From NCBI GenBank assembly GCA_910586905.1, contig CAJUIV010000008.1:1-48049 (forward strand): 48,049 bases of DNA, in the 5' to 3' direction. This DNA is from an uncultured Christensenellaceae bacterium (GTDB lineage Bacteria; Bacillota; Clostridia; Christensenellales; CAG-314). Both the position numbers and the translations under genes were made by a program. This document shows, piece after piece, positions 1-8,811 of the stretch (position 1 is its first letter; each line of letters opens with the position of its first letter). The notes beneath the pieces are model-generated. The model was not told the origin of the DNA and did no database searches. It saw nothing but the letters and a program-made list of their open reading frames with translations.

Positions 1-16
1 GGTAAACCTCCACCGA

Positions 17-40
17 ACCACCGGACTATCCGGTGGTTTT
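17..40 (+). terminator. Rho-independent terminator at window edge
   Basis: A 9-bp perfect stem (ACCACCGGA / TCCGGTGGT) with a 3-nt loop is followed by TTTT. It would end a plus-strand transcript entering from the left, whose gene is outside the window. Confidence 0.6.
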
Positions 41-219
41 CTTGAGACAAAAAAAACAAACGCCGCGTTTCTATAAGAATCGTCGGCGCCTGTTTTGAAG
101 AGAGAAATAAAGACGTACAAAAACATCTTTGCATTTTAGAGCAAACTGATTTGATATATACTAAACGAATCGTAAACGTTACGTTCCATTCAATTTATAC
201 TCTTATTTATTGCCGAGTA

Positions 220-1023
220 CTACACATCATCGCCGTTAACGCGTTCCGAGCTGTCGGCGTCGGCTGAAATTGCGTTTTCGGTATTTTCCTTAGACGAATC
301 GGCTTTTTTTGGTTTGCGTTTGATTTCCCAATGCAGCGCTTTTGAAAGCGGTTTGTAAGTAAAGTACGTTATCAAAGCGCAAACGATGCATCTTATAGCA
401 TTGAAAGGCAGCACTGCAAGCGGCAAATAATACGAATAAAAATTGTCCGTAGTTACTTTAGGGTACAAAGCGGATACCATTCCCACTATTTTTGCCAACC
501 CCGCGGCAGCGTCGCCGTTTCCGAACATCGACGAATAAAACGGAATCAAAACCAACCAGTTTGCAAGAATAGCGAACGCAATAGCGCTGAAAGAACCTAC
601 AATCAAACCCAATCCAGCACTTTTACGGTTTTTGAATTTACGGTAAAGCAACGAAGCGGGAAGCACAAACGCTATACCAACTATTATATCCGCCAATTCT
701 CCTACGCAAGCCGTACCTGTAAAGGGCATTTTCAAACAACATTTAACGACTATAATTATACAGCCCGCAACAGGTCCCAAAGCAAAGCCGCCTAAAAGTG
801 CCGGCAAGTCGGAAATCTGCATATCGAGCCAACCGGGGAAAGCAAACGGCAGCGGAAACTTTACGAACATATATAATATATACGATATTGCCGTTAGTAT
901 AGCCATTACAGCCATATTACCCGCTGTGAAAAATTTGATTTTACGTTTTTTCGCGGTGTTTTCGTCAGCGTTGATTGCAGAGGCTACAATCGTTTCGTCT
1001 TGGTTTGTTACATTGTTTTCCAT
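220..1023 (-). CDS. ribU: ECF transporter S component, riboflavin (RibU-like)
   Basis: Membrane substrate-binding subunit of an energy-coupling-factor transporter, predicted to capture riboflavin for import with shared EcfA/EcfT subunits encoded elsewhere. The 267-residue protein has a hydrophilic N-terminus, then about six hydrophobic segments with the aromatic and Gly/Pro-rich loops of ECF S components, and a charged Ser/Asp/Glu-rich tail. An ATG 48 bases upstream is possible, but the start at 1023 has AAGGAG six to seven bases before it and begins MENNVTNQ. Substrate assignment rests on the FMN riboswitch directly upstream, which in Bacillota controls riboflavin uptake or synthesis. The family call is firm; riboflavin specificity is inferred from regulation. 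Confidence 0.88.
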   Translation of the reverse strand: MENNVTNQDETIVASAINADENTAKKRKIKFFTAGNMAVMAILTAISYILYMFVKFPLPFAFPGWLDMQISDLPALLGGFALGPVAGCIIIVVKCCLKMPFTGTACVGELADIIVGIAFVLPASLLYRKFKNRKSAGLGLIVGSFSAIAFAILANWLVLIPFYSSMFGNGDAAAGLAKIVGMVSALYPKVTTDNFYSYYLPLAVLPFNAIRCIVCALITYFTYKPLSKALHWEIKRKPKKADSSKENTENAISADADSSERVNGDDV

Positions 1024-1070
1024 AATTTTCTCCTTTTTCTTCGGAGAGGCTGCATTGACGAATTTTCGCA

Positions 1071-1105
1071 ATTAAAACGCCCTTGTACATAATTTACAAG
1101 GGCGT
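1071..1105 (-). terminator. Terminator arm of the FMN riboswitch
   Basis: A perfect 11-bp stem (arms 1077-1087 and 1095-1105, 7-nt loop) is followed on the minus strand by TTTTAAT. It lies between the FMN aptamer and ribU, where the expression platform should be. This predicts transcription termination when FMN is bound. Confidence 0.8.
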
Positions 1106-1134
1106 AGAACGACATAAAAAATATCGCCAACAAT

Positions 1135-1250
1135 TCTTTTCTCATCCGGACTATAACCGTCGGCTCGGGAATTTCACCCGATCGGCGCAGAAAACGCTGC
1201 GTTCATAGGCTTTAACTATCGGTGTGGATTTACGCCACGCCCCAAAGAAT
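1135..1250 (-). promoter_or_regulatory. FMN riboswitch (RFN element)
   Basis: On the minus strand the conserved RFN blocks appear in order: GGGGCGTGGCGTAAATCC, then GGGTGAAATTCCCGA, CCGACGGTTATAGTCCGGA and TGAG. The element precedes ribU, with an intrinsic terminator between, so FMN should repress riboflavin uptake. The primary-sequence match to the family is strong. Confidence 0.95.
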
Positions 1251-1269
1251 ATGTTATTTTGATAATAGC

Positions 1270-1298
1270 AGTTTACCACACTATCGATATAAAAGCAA
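1270..1298 (-). promoter_or_regulatory. Predicted sigma-A promoter for the ribU riboswitch transcript
   Basis: A -35 TTGCTT (1293-1298) and -10 TAAACT (1270-1275) are separated by 17 bases. Transcription would start a few bases before the riboswitch. Both boxes deviate from consensus, so this is supported mainly by position. Confidence 0.45.
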
Positions 1299-1821
1299 AT
1301 GTATTTAAGCCTGTTAAATATATTTATTTTTTATCGAAACATAAACAATAGTAATACAAGAATCGAAACTAAAGATATTATCTCTTTTAGAATGACCGTT
1401 TTCAATCAAATTTTAAACGTATTGTCATCTAAAAGAATATTAGATTAACAAACACGGCTACACTTTACCTGAAAACCGCAAATCGAAACGCCTATAGACG
1501 TCTTTGCCGTATTTACAGTTCCTGTTAGTTACGTCATTTTACTTACCGAATCATACCATCAGCTAAAAACGTCCGTACGACAACTATGTAGAGTATAGTG
1601 AATGGGTCGGTTTTACGTCCACGGCGCCACTCTCGCGGTCGAAACTGCGCCGTACTTAAAGTGCGACGTAGGCTAATTAGATGCGTTGGTTTTTATAACC
1701 GTTGCAAGGACGATACCGATATTTTTTATACTTTATCCAAATCCTTTTTGTACGTTTATGCCGGCGTTTCGCTCGGCATCACTTTTCAAATTTATTGGTT
1801 AGGTACGAATGAAAATAAATA
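1299..1821. other. Intergenic stretch, nothing recognised
   Basis: About 520 bases between the ribU leader and the glycosyltransferase stop. A 75-codon open frame at 1598-1825 has no convincing ribosome site and an Arg/Cys-rich composition unlike a protein. I see no RNA gene, repeat or clear terminator. Confidence 0.5.
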
Positions 1822-2859
1822 CTAAGTTACGAACCATTTATCGTTTGACAAAACCGCTGGATTATCCGGACTTATACTTTTAGCCGCCAAGTGGAAAGTT
1901 TTGGCTTTATCCGTTTCTCCCATACGGAAATAACAAACCGAAAGCTGCACAAGGGGATAAAACGCTTTAAAGTAGTCGTTGACGAAACCGCGCTGAACTT
2001 TTGACGTCAAAGCGAATTCGTACCACTCCGCTGCCGATGCGCAGTCGTTATTTACATAAAAACAATCTCCGAGCAAACAGCGCGTTTCCGCGTCAGGCAG
2101 TAAAACCGAAACGCTTTTCGACAAATACTTTAACGCGATATTTACGTTTAGTTTAGACAAATAATATTTCGCGATAAGTTTGTACGCTTCGGCTTTATCC
2201 ACGGAAAACGCGTTTTTACAGTAACAAAATTTACGTAAAACGGGCAGAGCCTCGTTATGCATACCGTTTTCTATCAACGTTCGGGCGTAATAGTATTTAT
2301 CGCGCGGCGAAAACTTTTTTTTATTTTCTATCGCTTTTCGGTATAAGTTTAAATTGCGCGAAGCGTGATTTTGACTAGACGTGTGTATAACTTCACCATC
2401 AAACCTTTTAGTGAAACCGAAAGGAACAACCGCTTCGTGGATAAAACCTTTAAAACGGCATTTTTTACAGCGTTTTATAATGCGTTCGCGCCAAAACCAG
2501 AAGTCTGAATTGTATCCCATACGGTACTTAAGATAGTAAAAATCGGCGTTTTCGGCGCTGTCGTTTTTCCAGTTCAAAACGGAGTTAATCGTTTTTACCG
2601 GTACGCAGTCGTCCGCGTCCAACCACATAACGTAATCGCTGCAAGATTTTTCGATAGCATAATTACGCGCCGCGGAAAAATCGTCGCGCCAAGCGAAAAA
2701 ATAAACTTTGTCGGTGTAAATTTTAGCAATTTGAACGCTGCCGTCCGTCGAACCCGTGTCAACAACCACTATTTCGTCGGCAAAAGTAAGAGTAGGCAGT
2801 AATCTACGTAAGTTTTCCTCTTCGTCTTTGCAAATAAGCGTTACCGTCAATGTTTTCAT
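1822..2859 (-). CDS. Family 2 glycosyltransferase with C-terminal TPR-like region
   Basis: A predicted inverting GT-A glycosyltransferase acting in the cytoplasm; acceptor unknown. The N-terminal 90 residues show the GT2 pattern: LTVTLICKDEEENL, then VVVDTGSTDGS and the metal-binding MWLDADD. The second half is helical with regularly spaced aromatic and Ala residues (for example KAEAYKLIAKYYL and ETRCLLGDCFYVNNDCASAAEWY), as in TPR repeats. This layout resembles SunS-type peptide glycosyltransferases and wider GT2-TPR proteins. The open frame extends three codons upstream to a TTG, but the ATG at 2859 is the more natural start; no strong ribosome site is visible for either. It stands alone, with no cell-wall or peptide gene beside it. 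Confidence 0.85.
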   Translation of the reverse strand: MKTLTVTLICKDEEENLRRLLPTLTFADEIVVVDTGSTDGSVQIAKIYTDKVYFFAWRDDFSAARNYAIEKSCSDYVMWLDADDCVPVKTINSVLNWKNDSAENADFYYLKYRMGYNSDFWFWRERIIKRCKKCRFKGFIHEAVVPFGFTKRFDGEVIHTSSQNHASRNLNLYRKAIENKKKFSPRDKYYYARTLIENGMHNEALPVLRKFCYCKNAFSVDKAEAYKLIAKYYLSKLNVNIALKYLSKSVSVLLPDAETRCLLGDCFYVNNDCASAAEWYEFALTSKVQRGFVNDYFKAFYPLVQLSVCYFRMGETDKAKTFHLAAKSISPDNPAVLSNDKWFVT

Positions 2860-3256
2860 ACATACCAACTTATGCTGAAATACTTATTTACGACACAGTA
2901 AAACTTTAATCGATTTCGAAAAATTAAAACGTCAACGCACGCCGATTGCGTTTCCGCTTTATATTTTCATATAAATCCGTTTTTTGAAACACGCACGTCA
3001 ACAGAATTGCAACGGTTTCTTACGGAGTTATCCGGTTATCCGAGAGTTCTTAAGTTTAGTACCAAACCGCTTTATTCTCCCATAGCTCAACCTTACTTCC
3101 TTTATCCATATTATCGGATTGTTTAGCGACTTCGACAACAAATTTTATACATAAAAAATCAACCGACGATGAAGTTCGTCCCATTCGATTTTTACGTTAA
3201 GAACCTATCGCGTCTCTTTTTGCATACACTGAAACAACAATGTCAAAGGAGATATC
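2860..3256. other. Intergenic stretch, nothing recognised
   Basis: About 400 bases between a minus-strand and a plus-strand gene, so it should contain two divergent promoters. I could not pick boxes with good spacing. A short open frame at 3169-3357 overlaps the start of the ferritin-like gene in another frame and looks spurious. Confidence 0.5.
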
Positions 3257-3763
3257 ATGAAACCATTGATTTGCGATTTGCCCTATCCGTCTGTAGACGA
3301 TTTACGACCCGACGTAAGAAGCGGACAGATTATTTCGTTTGCGTACGCCACGCTTAAAGGCGAACTTACCGCAACGCTGCAATATACTTACCATCACTTT
3401 TATTTCGGCGCAATAGATAAAGAAGACGCGGATACGATAATGCGTATCGCCATCGCCGAAATGAAACATATCGATATTTTAGGCGAATCGATGCTGAAAC
3501 TGGGTGTAGACCCCAAATACATACAATGCCCCAACACTAAAACTTACTACGACACATCTACGGTTTCGCAATCCAAAACGGCGCAAAAAATGCTAATGGA
3601 CGACATAGAAGGCGAAATGAACGCCATAGCGGACTATCATAAAATGCAGTTTATTTTAAAAAACGAGCAAGTTTCGGCAATTATACAGCGAATCGTTTTA
3701 GACGAACAACTACACCTTGAAACTCTTAAAAAAATGCTGGAAAAATATGCAGAGAGATTATAG
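3257..3763 (+). CDS. Ferritin-like di-iron/di-manganese protein
   Basis: A 168-residue four-helix-bundle protein of the ferritin-like superfamily, close to the short rubrerythrin and manganese-catalase-like proteins of Clostridia; it probably handles peroxide or metal stress. Carboxylate ligands are visible as E36 (in KGELTATLQYTYH), E68xxH71, E118/E120 and E150xxH153, the expected two half-sites. The N-terminal PYP motif before the first helix is typical of this clostridial subfamily. There is no C-terminal rubredoxin domain, so it is not a full rubrerythrin. AAAGGAG lies six to seven bases before ATG. The gene is monocistronic and converges on the next gene across a shared terminator. Exact activity cannot be read from sequence. 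Confidence 0.8.
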   Translation: MKPLICDLPYPSVDDLRPDVRSGQIISFAYATLKGELTATLQYTYHHFYFGAIDKEDADTIMRIAIAEMKHIDILGESMLKLGVDPKYIQCPNTKTYYDTSTVSQSKTAQKMLMDDIEGEMNAIADYHKMQFILKNEQVSAIIQRIVLDEQLHLETLKKMLEKYAERL

Positions 3764-3850
3764 TTTAAGTAAAACGGGCAGCAGATAAACTATTTTTTAT
3801 AAAATTACCATGTAAATAACGCTTATCAAAATAATGCATAACCCGATAAC

Positions 3851-3881
3851 AAATATCCGCCGGTAAATTCGGCGGATATTT
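3851..3881. terminator. Bidirectional terminator between convergent genes
   Basis: A 12-bp perfect stem (AAATATCCGCCG / CGGCGGATATTT) with a 7-nt loop lies between the convergent ferritin-like and membrane-protein genes. A/T-rich arms give short U-tracts on both strands. Confidence 0.65.
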
Positions 3882-3923
3882 ATTAACTGATTTTCGCGAT
3901 TATAATACGTGTAAATTCCAACG

Positions 3924-4394
3924 TTATTCTTTTTTATCCGACGCGTCGTTCCGTTCGGACTTTTCTTCGTCAAATCTAGGCAATAAACGTCTTGCAGCAA
4001 GCGTTAAACCGGACGATATCATAAGCGTTAAGCTCAAAGCCGCGTAAGACATATAGGTATTGTAACTTTTAACAACAGTACACAAAACGATTGAAAAAAT
4101 AACGAATAACGCAACTTGCGATATAACCAAAACCAGATTCACTAAATCGTAACGTTTTTTGTTAAAAAAGAACGCCGCCGCGAAAGCGCCCGCAATCAAT
4201 ACCTGCAACAAATTGGCAGTATCGCTTATAAACTCGTTCCGATAACTATAATGGCTGTCGACCGCGTCTTTGATTGTATAAATGAAATCGACAATTCCGC
4301 ATACGAAACCGGAAACTACCGCCGTTACCAAAGATACGATAGACAAACTCAAAACGATAATACAGACCAGACGTTTTTCTTTGTTTTTTATCAT
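3924..4394 (-). CDS. Small four-helix membrane protein, unknown function
   Basis: A 156-residue protein with four clear hydrophobic stretches, roughly residues 8-32, 60-75, 83-106 and 114-132, a short basic N-terminus (MIKNKEKR) and a charged tail (RFDEEKSERNDASDKKE). I do not recognise the family. AGGAG sits six bases before the ATG. It follows ispDF by only 22 bases on the same strand and may be the last gene of that long operon, but its content does not tie it to isoprenoid or DNA-replication functions. Confidence 0.6.
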   Translation of the reverse strand: MIKNKEKRLVCIIVLSLSIVSLVTAVVSGFVCGIVDFIYTIKDAVDSHYSYRNEFISDTANLLQVLIAGAFAAAFFFNKKRYDLVNLVLVISQVALFVIFSIVLCTVVKSYNTYMSYAALSLTLMISSGLTLAARRLLPRFDEEKSERNDASDKKE

Positions 4395-4416
4395 TTCTAT
4401 TCTCCTAAAAAATTGA

Positions 4417-5484
4417 TTATAACCGATTTACGCGTTTTATAAGCGCTTGTGCTTCGACCGCTATTCCGTCTCCGTTACCGAGAGCGCCGAGTTTTTCGGT
4501 CGTACTTGCGGATAAGTTAACACAGTCTTTATCCACTTTTAAAACTTCCGCCAATTTTGACGCCATTTCGTCCGTATACGGCGCCATTTTCGGTTCTTCG
4601 CATATTATAACGGCCGAAACGTTTACAACGACGAAACCGCTTTGTAAAGCCAAATCCACGCACTGCGACAACAAAGTCAAACTGTTTGCACCCTTATATT
4701 CAGGGTCGGTATCGGGGAATTGACAGCCTATGTCCTTATTTCCGGAAGCGGACAAAACCGCGTCTGCTATCGCGTGAGCAAGTACGTCCGCGTCGCTGTG
4801 TCCCAACAGTTTTTTATCGAACGGAATTGTTACGCCGCCGATTATAACGCCGTTTCCGCTGCCGAAAGCGTGGACGTCGAACCCTGCGCCGACTCGGTAT
4901 TCGGGCAAATCTTCGCGAAAAGTTATTTTTATGTTAGAGCGTTCGCCGTCCACGAAATTAACGTCGCCGTAAATATCGAAATACAGCGAACTCTCGTCGG
5001 TATACTCGCGCTCGGCAAGAGAAAACGCGCGCTTCAATTTTGCGCAATCGAATATTTGCGGAGTCTGCACTGTAAACAAAGAATCGCGGTCTGTTTGCAT
5101 AACGGTTTTTCCGTCTTGGCGCCAAACCGTATCGGTTACAGGCAAGCGCGGTACGGCGCTGCCGTATTTTATAGCTTGAGCGAAAAGTACGTTTACAAGT
5201 TTTGGCGATACAAACGGGCGGGCGCCGTCGTGAACGGCGACAAAATCGCATTTATCGCTTACGGCGTCTAAGCCGTTTTTCACGGATAAAAAACGCGTAG
5301 CTCCGCCTTTAACGCTTTTAACGCCTTCTATCGAATAGTCGCCTACGACTATTATTTCGTCGGCAATGTTTCTAAACGCGTCGACGGATTGTTCGAGTAC
5401 GCTTTTGCCGAAAACGCTTTGTTTAAGTTTATTTGCTCCGAAACGGCTTGACGAACCGCCGGCAACGATTACAACGCTTTTCAT
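4417..5484 (-). CDS. ispDF: Bifunctional IspD/IspF, MEP isoprenoid pathway
   Basis: A 355-residue cytosolic fusion catalysing two non-consecutive steps of the MEP pathway: CTP-dependent cytidylylation of MEP, and cyclisation to 2-C-methyl-D-erythritol 2,4-cyclodiphosphate. Residues 1-195 are IspD: VVIVAGGSSSRFG nucleotide loop, FVAVHDGARPF, and VTDTVW. Residues from about 197 are IspF: GAGFDVHAFG with the metal-binding D and H, LLGHSDADVLAHAIADA, and IGCQFPDTDPEYKGA. The start overlaps the rqcP stop as ATGA, implying translational coupling. The IspE-type middle enzyme is absent here. The linker between domains is very short. Confidence 0.96.
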   Translation of the reverse strand: MKSVVIVAGGSSSRFGANKLKQSVFGKSVLEQSVDAFRNIADEIIVVGDYSIEGVKSVKGGATRFLSVKNGLDAVSDKCDFVAVHDGARPFVSPKLVNVLFAQAIKYGSAVPRLPVTDTVWRQDGKTVMQTDRDSLFTVQTPQIFDCAKLKRAFSLAEREYTDESSLYFDIYGDVNFVDGERSNIKITFREDLPEYRVGAGFDVHAFGSGNGVIIGGVTIPFDKKLLGHSDADVLAHAIADAVLSASGNKDIGCQFPDTDPEYKGANSLTLLSQCVDLALQSGFVVVNVSAVIICEEPKMAPYTDEMASKLAEVLKVDKDCVNLSASTTEKLGALGNGDGIAVEAQALIKRVNRL

Positions 5485-5729
5485 AGATCCGCAATAATTT
5501 CGTACATTAAGCTCGCTTCGTCTTTTTTTGTTGTTTCTTTTAATTCCTTAACCCTAAAAGACAAATCGCCGTTCGCAAAGTGAACGCAAACTACGTCGCC
5601 GATTTTCAGTTGACAGCCCGATTTTGCGCTACGGCCGTTTACGTCTACTTTACCGGCGGTACAGGCATCCTGCGCTACCGAACGTCGTTTCAATATCCGC
5701 GATACTTTTAAAAATTTATCTAATCTCAT
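5481..5729 (-). CDS. rqcP: S4-domain ribosome quality-control factor RqcP (YabO)
   Basis: An 82-residue RNA-binding protein consisting of one S4 domain (MRLDKFLKVSRILKRRSVAQ, then GKVDVNGR and KIGDVV). In Bacillus, RqcP/YabO works with RqcH on the obstructed 50S subunit during C-terminal alanine tailing. Length and start match that subgroup rather than Hsp15 or YlmH. GGAG lies five bases before ATG. It sits 74 bases after recR and overlaps ispDF by four bases. The exact ortholog is inferred; the S4 call is direct. Confidence 0.85.
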   Translation of the reverse strand: MRLDKFLKVSRILKRRSVAQDACTAGKVDVNGRSAKSGCQLKIGDVVCVHFANGDLSFRVKELKETTKKDEASLMYEIIADL

Positions 5730-5803
5730 ATTTTCTCCGACCTCCGCCGTATAATACGCAGCACCAGGACGTACAATTACGCGCGGTTTACCGAAAATGA
5801 AAA

Positions 5804-6394
5804 CTATACTTCTTTTCTGTTCGTAAACGCTCTGGAAAGCGTTACTTCGTCGGCGTACTGCAATTCGCTGCCGATAGAAATTCCCTGAGCAAGACGGGTA
5901 ACCTTTACGCCGTACTGTTTTACAAACCGCGCAACGTACGTAGCGGTCGCTTCGCCCTCGGCGGAAGTATCGGTTGCAAGTATAACTTCTTTAACGTCTC
6001 CCGTAAGTCTTTTAAACAGTTCCGCAAAACGTAAGTCGTCGCGCCCGATTCCCTTTAAAGGGTTTAAAACTCCTCCGAGAACGTGATAAACGCCCTTGTA
6101 TTCGCCTAGCCGTTCTATCGCCAGCACGTCTTTAGCTTCCTGCACGACGCATATTACCGAAGAGTCGCGCGTTTGGCATATACGGCACGGGTCTTTATCC
6201 GTATAGTTGCCGCATACGGAACAAACTGCCACGTTTTCCTTTGCCTCGACTACCGCTCCGGCAAAGGTTTTGGCTTCCTCTTCCGTCATAGAAAGCACCG
6301 TCAAGGCGTAACGCTGAGCGGTTTTATTTCCTACGCCAGGAAGTTTGGTAAATTGCCTAATCAATTTTTCGATAGGCTCGATATAATTAGACAT
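5804..6394 (-). CDS. recR: Recombination mediator RecR
   Basis: A 196-residue DNA-binding protein of the RecFOR pathway, which helps load RecA on gapped DNA. Visible in order are the helix-hairpin-helix FTKLPGVGNKTAQRYAL (residues 15-31), a four-cysteine zinc finger CSVCGN...CRIC, the Toprim segment VVQEAKDVLAIERLGEYKGVYHVLGG, and LATDTSAEGEATA. Length matches the family (about 198). It begins one base after the ebfC stop, and this ebfC-recR order, with dnaX upstream, is conserved across bacteria. Confidence 0.97.
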   Translation of the reverse strand: MSNYIEPIEKLIRQFTKLPGVGNKTAQRYALTVLSMTEEEAKTFAGAVVEAKENVAVCSVCGNYTDKDPCRICQTRDSSVICVVQEAKDVLAIERLGEYKGVYHVLGGVLNPLKGIGRDDLRFAELFKRLTGDVKEVILATDTSAEGEATATYVARFVKQYGVKVTRLAQGISIGSELQYADEVTLSRAFTNRKEV

Positions 6395-6395
6395 A

Positions 6396-6752
6396 CTAAA
6401 TCAGTCCCTTCATCGCGGCGAACGGCGCCATAATGCGGTCTTCCTCCGCCTGCGCTTTGGAATATGCGTCGTTTATAGCCGCCATAACTAGGTCTTCAAG
6501 CATTTCAACGTCGTCGGGGTCGCAAGCTTGAGGCTGTATATTTATCGACAAAACGTTCTTTTTGCCGTTTACGGTAGCCCGCACCATATCTCCGCCGGCA
6601 CTGCCCGTAACTTCCAGTTCTTCAAGTTCTTGCTGAGCTTCGGCAAGTTTTTGCTGCATTTGCTGAGCTTGTTTCATAAGGCTTTGCATATTTCCGCCTC
6701 CGAAACCGCCTCCGTTTCCGCCTGCGCCGTTATATCCGTATTTATTTCCCAT
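6396..6752 (-). CDS. ebfC: YbaB/EbfC nucleoid-associated protein
   Basis: A 118-residue protein. The core (from about residue 22) has the family pattern MQSLMKQAQQMQQKLAEAQQ, a long helix, then VRATVNGKKNVLSI and DLVMAAINDAYSKA. Family members bind DNA as dimers. The first 21 residues are an unusual Gly/Asn-rich tail (YGYNGAGGNGGGFGGGN). AGGAG precedes the ATG by eight bases, so the tail is probably translated. It sits between dnaX and recR, the standard arrangement. Confidence 0.93.
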   Translation of the reverse strand: MGNKYGYNGAGGNGGGFGGGNMQSLMKQAQQMQQKLAEAQQELEELEVTGSAGGDMVRATVNGKKNVLSINIQPQACDPDDVEMLEDLVMAAINDAYSKAQAEEDRIMAPFAAMKGLI

Positions 6753-6778
6753 AGTTCTGCTCTCCTATAAAATTTTCT

Positions 6779-8260
6779 TTATTTTTCAAATTGAACGTTC
6801 GTACCCAAACTTTGAAGCTGTCTGTCCAATTCGCTTTCCGTAATTGTATCCACAAGTTTAAACGTTACTTTATTGTCGCAAAACTTGGCGATTTCCTTTT
6901 CCAAATCTTGCTTGTATTGCATATTTATCACCAAATAAGAACCTTTGCTGCATTTAACTACAAACTCGCCTTGGTCGAACGACACGTCGACGTCTTTCCA
7001 TACTCCCGAAAGAAGCGGTTGATTTTTGCCCTCGAGCGAAAGCTTAACGCCGCGCCAAACCGATTTAGCGTTGGTTTTATCAACGACATATACGCTTTGA
7101 TTTTCGGCGGAGATGTTTTGCGGAAGCTGCTCTAAACGCGTCAAACGCTTGTCTAGTCCGTCGGTATCGACCTCGCCGGTACCGGAACCGATTTTTAAAG
7201 CGGCAGCTTCGAAAGTCATTCGGGGCGACAGCGCGTATTTCAGCGTATTATCGAGTCCCACCAAAACGTCCAAGGCAAACAATAATTTTTTAACGCTTAC
7301 TTTATCGGCCGATTCGAAAAGTGTTGCATACACGCTTTCAGGCAAAGCCAAAATCGCGTTAGCGTTAGCGCATTCTTTAACGACCAGCAAATCTCTGAAA
7401 TACTGAGATAAATCCTTGGATAACCGCGCGACGTCTTTGCCGTCGTTTACTATTTTGTTTATTTCGGTTAAAATATCCCCCGTCCTGTTTTGCAAAACGG
7501 CGTCGGCAAGATTTGCTATATTGTTTTTGGAAGAAACGCCCAAAACCGACAGAACTTCGGCATAAGTGAGTTTTCCGTCCGTAACGGATAAACACCTGTC
7601 CGCTATCGATACGCTGTCGCGTACGCTACCCTCGCCGGCTTGAGCTATCGCAAGCACCGCTTCTTTATCGTACTTTTTATTTTCTTTATCGTAAATGCCT
7701 GCGATATGTTCGGCAAGTTTGGCCGTCGGCACAAGGCGGAAATCGAAACGCATACAACGCGATAATATGGTTGCAGGTATTTTATGCACTTCAGTCGTAC
7801 AAAGAATAAACAGCGCGTGAACGGGAGGTTCTTCGAGAGTTTTAAGCAAAGCGTTAAACGCACCTTGCGACAGCATATGAACCTCGTCGATAATGTAAAC
7901 TTTATATCTGCCGTTAACGGGAGGATACTGCACTTTTTCGCGGATATCGCGGGCGTAATCCACGCCGTTATTAGACGCGGCGTCCATTTCGATAACATCA
8001 AGATTGCCGGCATCGCGGCAAACGCGGCACTCGCAGCAAGGATTGCCGTTATGCTCTTTCGCGTCGGGACAGTTAACCGCGCGAGCAAAAATTTTCGCCG
8101 TACTGGTTTTTCCCGTCCCGCGAGTCCCCGTAAACAGATAAGCGTGCGAAACTTTGTCGCGCAAAATCTGGTTGCGCAGAGTTTTTACTATATGGTCCTG
8201 CCCTATAACGTCGTCGAACGTTTGAGGGCGATACTTACGATACAATGCAACGTAATTCAT
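6779..8260 (-). CDS. dnaX: DNA polymerase III gamma/tau subunit
   Basis: A 493-residue clamp-loader ATPase subunit. The N-terminal AAA+ module shows Walker A FTGTRGTGKTSTAKIFARA (about residues 43-61), a four-Cys zinc site (NCPD...PCCECRVC), Walker B VYIIDEVHML, sensor 1 FILCTTEVHKIPATILSRCM and the GSVRDSVSIAD sensor 2 region. Domain III follows, then a short C-terminal tail. Total length lies between gamma and full tau. AAGGAG in front of the ATG overlaps the sigH stop codon. The dnaX-ebfC-recR order supports the call. Confidence 0.97.
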   Translation of the reverse strand: MNYVALYRKYRPQTFDDVIGQDHIVKTLRNQILRDKVSHAYLFTGTRGTGKTSTAKIFARAVNCPDAKEHNGNPCCECRVCRDAGNLDVIEMDAASNNGVDYARDIREKVQYPPVNGRYKVYIIDEVHMLSQGAFNALLKTLEEPPVHALFILCTTEVHKIPATILSRCMRFDFRLVPTAKLAEHIAGIYDKENKKYDKEAVLAIAQAGEGSVRDSVSIADRCLSVTDGKLTYAEVLSVLGVSSKNNIANLADAVLQNRTGDILTEINKIVNDGKDVARLSKDLSQYFRDLLVVKECANANAILALPESVYATLFESADKVSVKKLLFALDVLVGLDNTLKYALSPRMTFEAAALKIGSGTGEVDTDGLDKRLTRLEQLPQNISAENQSVYVVDKTNAKSVWRGVKLSLEGKNQPLLSGVWKDVDVSFDQGEFVVKCSKGSYLVINMQYKQDLEKEIAKFCDNKVTFKLVDTITESELDRQLQSLGTNVQFEK

Positions 8261-8262
8261 TG

Positions 8263-8808
8263 TTACTCCTTTACCGCCGACAGTTTTTTACGAGCGCGCT
8301 GCAACGCGCCGTCTACCGCTTTGTAACTTTTGTTGGTTTTTTCCGCAATATCTTCGTAACTATATCCCTGCGCGAACAGACGCAATACTTCGTTTTCGAC
8401 AGCGGTTAGTTTTTCGTCGATTACTTTTGCAATTTTTTGAGAGTATTCCTTACGCAATAAATTTTCCAACGGATTAGGGTTGGAAGCGTCAGCGAAATTT
8501 ACCGCTTCATCCAAATTAACGTAGTTGTATAGCGGTTTGTTTTTAAAGCCGTTATCGCGCTTTACCGCGTCGAGAATCTGCCTCAACACGCACAGTTCTA
8601 CGAAAGCGGGAAAACTGCCTTTATCCTCCTCGAAATACGTTACCGCATAAAACAGTCCCAACATTCCTTCCTGCAGCAAGTCGTCCTTATCTCCGCCTAC
8701 TAAATAAAACTTGTTGGCATAGGACCGGATAAGCCCCTTGTATTGAGAAGCAAGATTTTCGATAGCCAGTTGGTCGCCGCGCTTAGCCTGTTCTATAAGT
8801 TTATCCAA
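8263..8808 (-). CDS. sigH: RNA polymerase sigma factor, SigH-like
   Basis: A 181-residue sigma-70-family factor. Region 2 carries the sigma-H-like FYLVGGDKDDLLQEGMLGLF (about residues 34-53), region 2.4 has FVELCVLRQILDAVK, and region 4 ends with a helix-turn-helix YEDIAEKTNKSYKAVDGALQ. In Bacillus and Clostridium SigH starts sporulation and competence genes, and sigH follows rlmB as here. It begins three bases after rlmB and ends two bases before dnaX. Whether this organism sporulates cannot be judged from this window. Confidence 0.9.
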   Translation of the reverse strand: MDKLIEQAKRGDQLAIENLASQYKGLIRSYANKFYLVGGDKDDLLQEGMLGLFYAVTYFEEDKGSFPAFVELCVLRQILDAVKRDNGFKNKPLYNYVNLDEAVNFADASNPNPLENLLRKEYSQKIAKVIDEKLTAVENEVLRLFAQGYSYEDIAEKTNKSYKAVDGALQRARKKLSAVKE

Positions 8809-8811
8809 TTT

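Noticed and set aside
1598..1825. 75-codon plus-strand open frame
   Set aside because: No ribosome site, odd Arg/Cys-rich composition, and it runs into the glycosyltransferase end.
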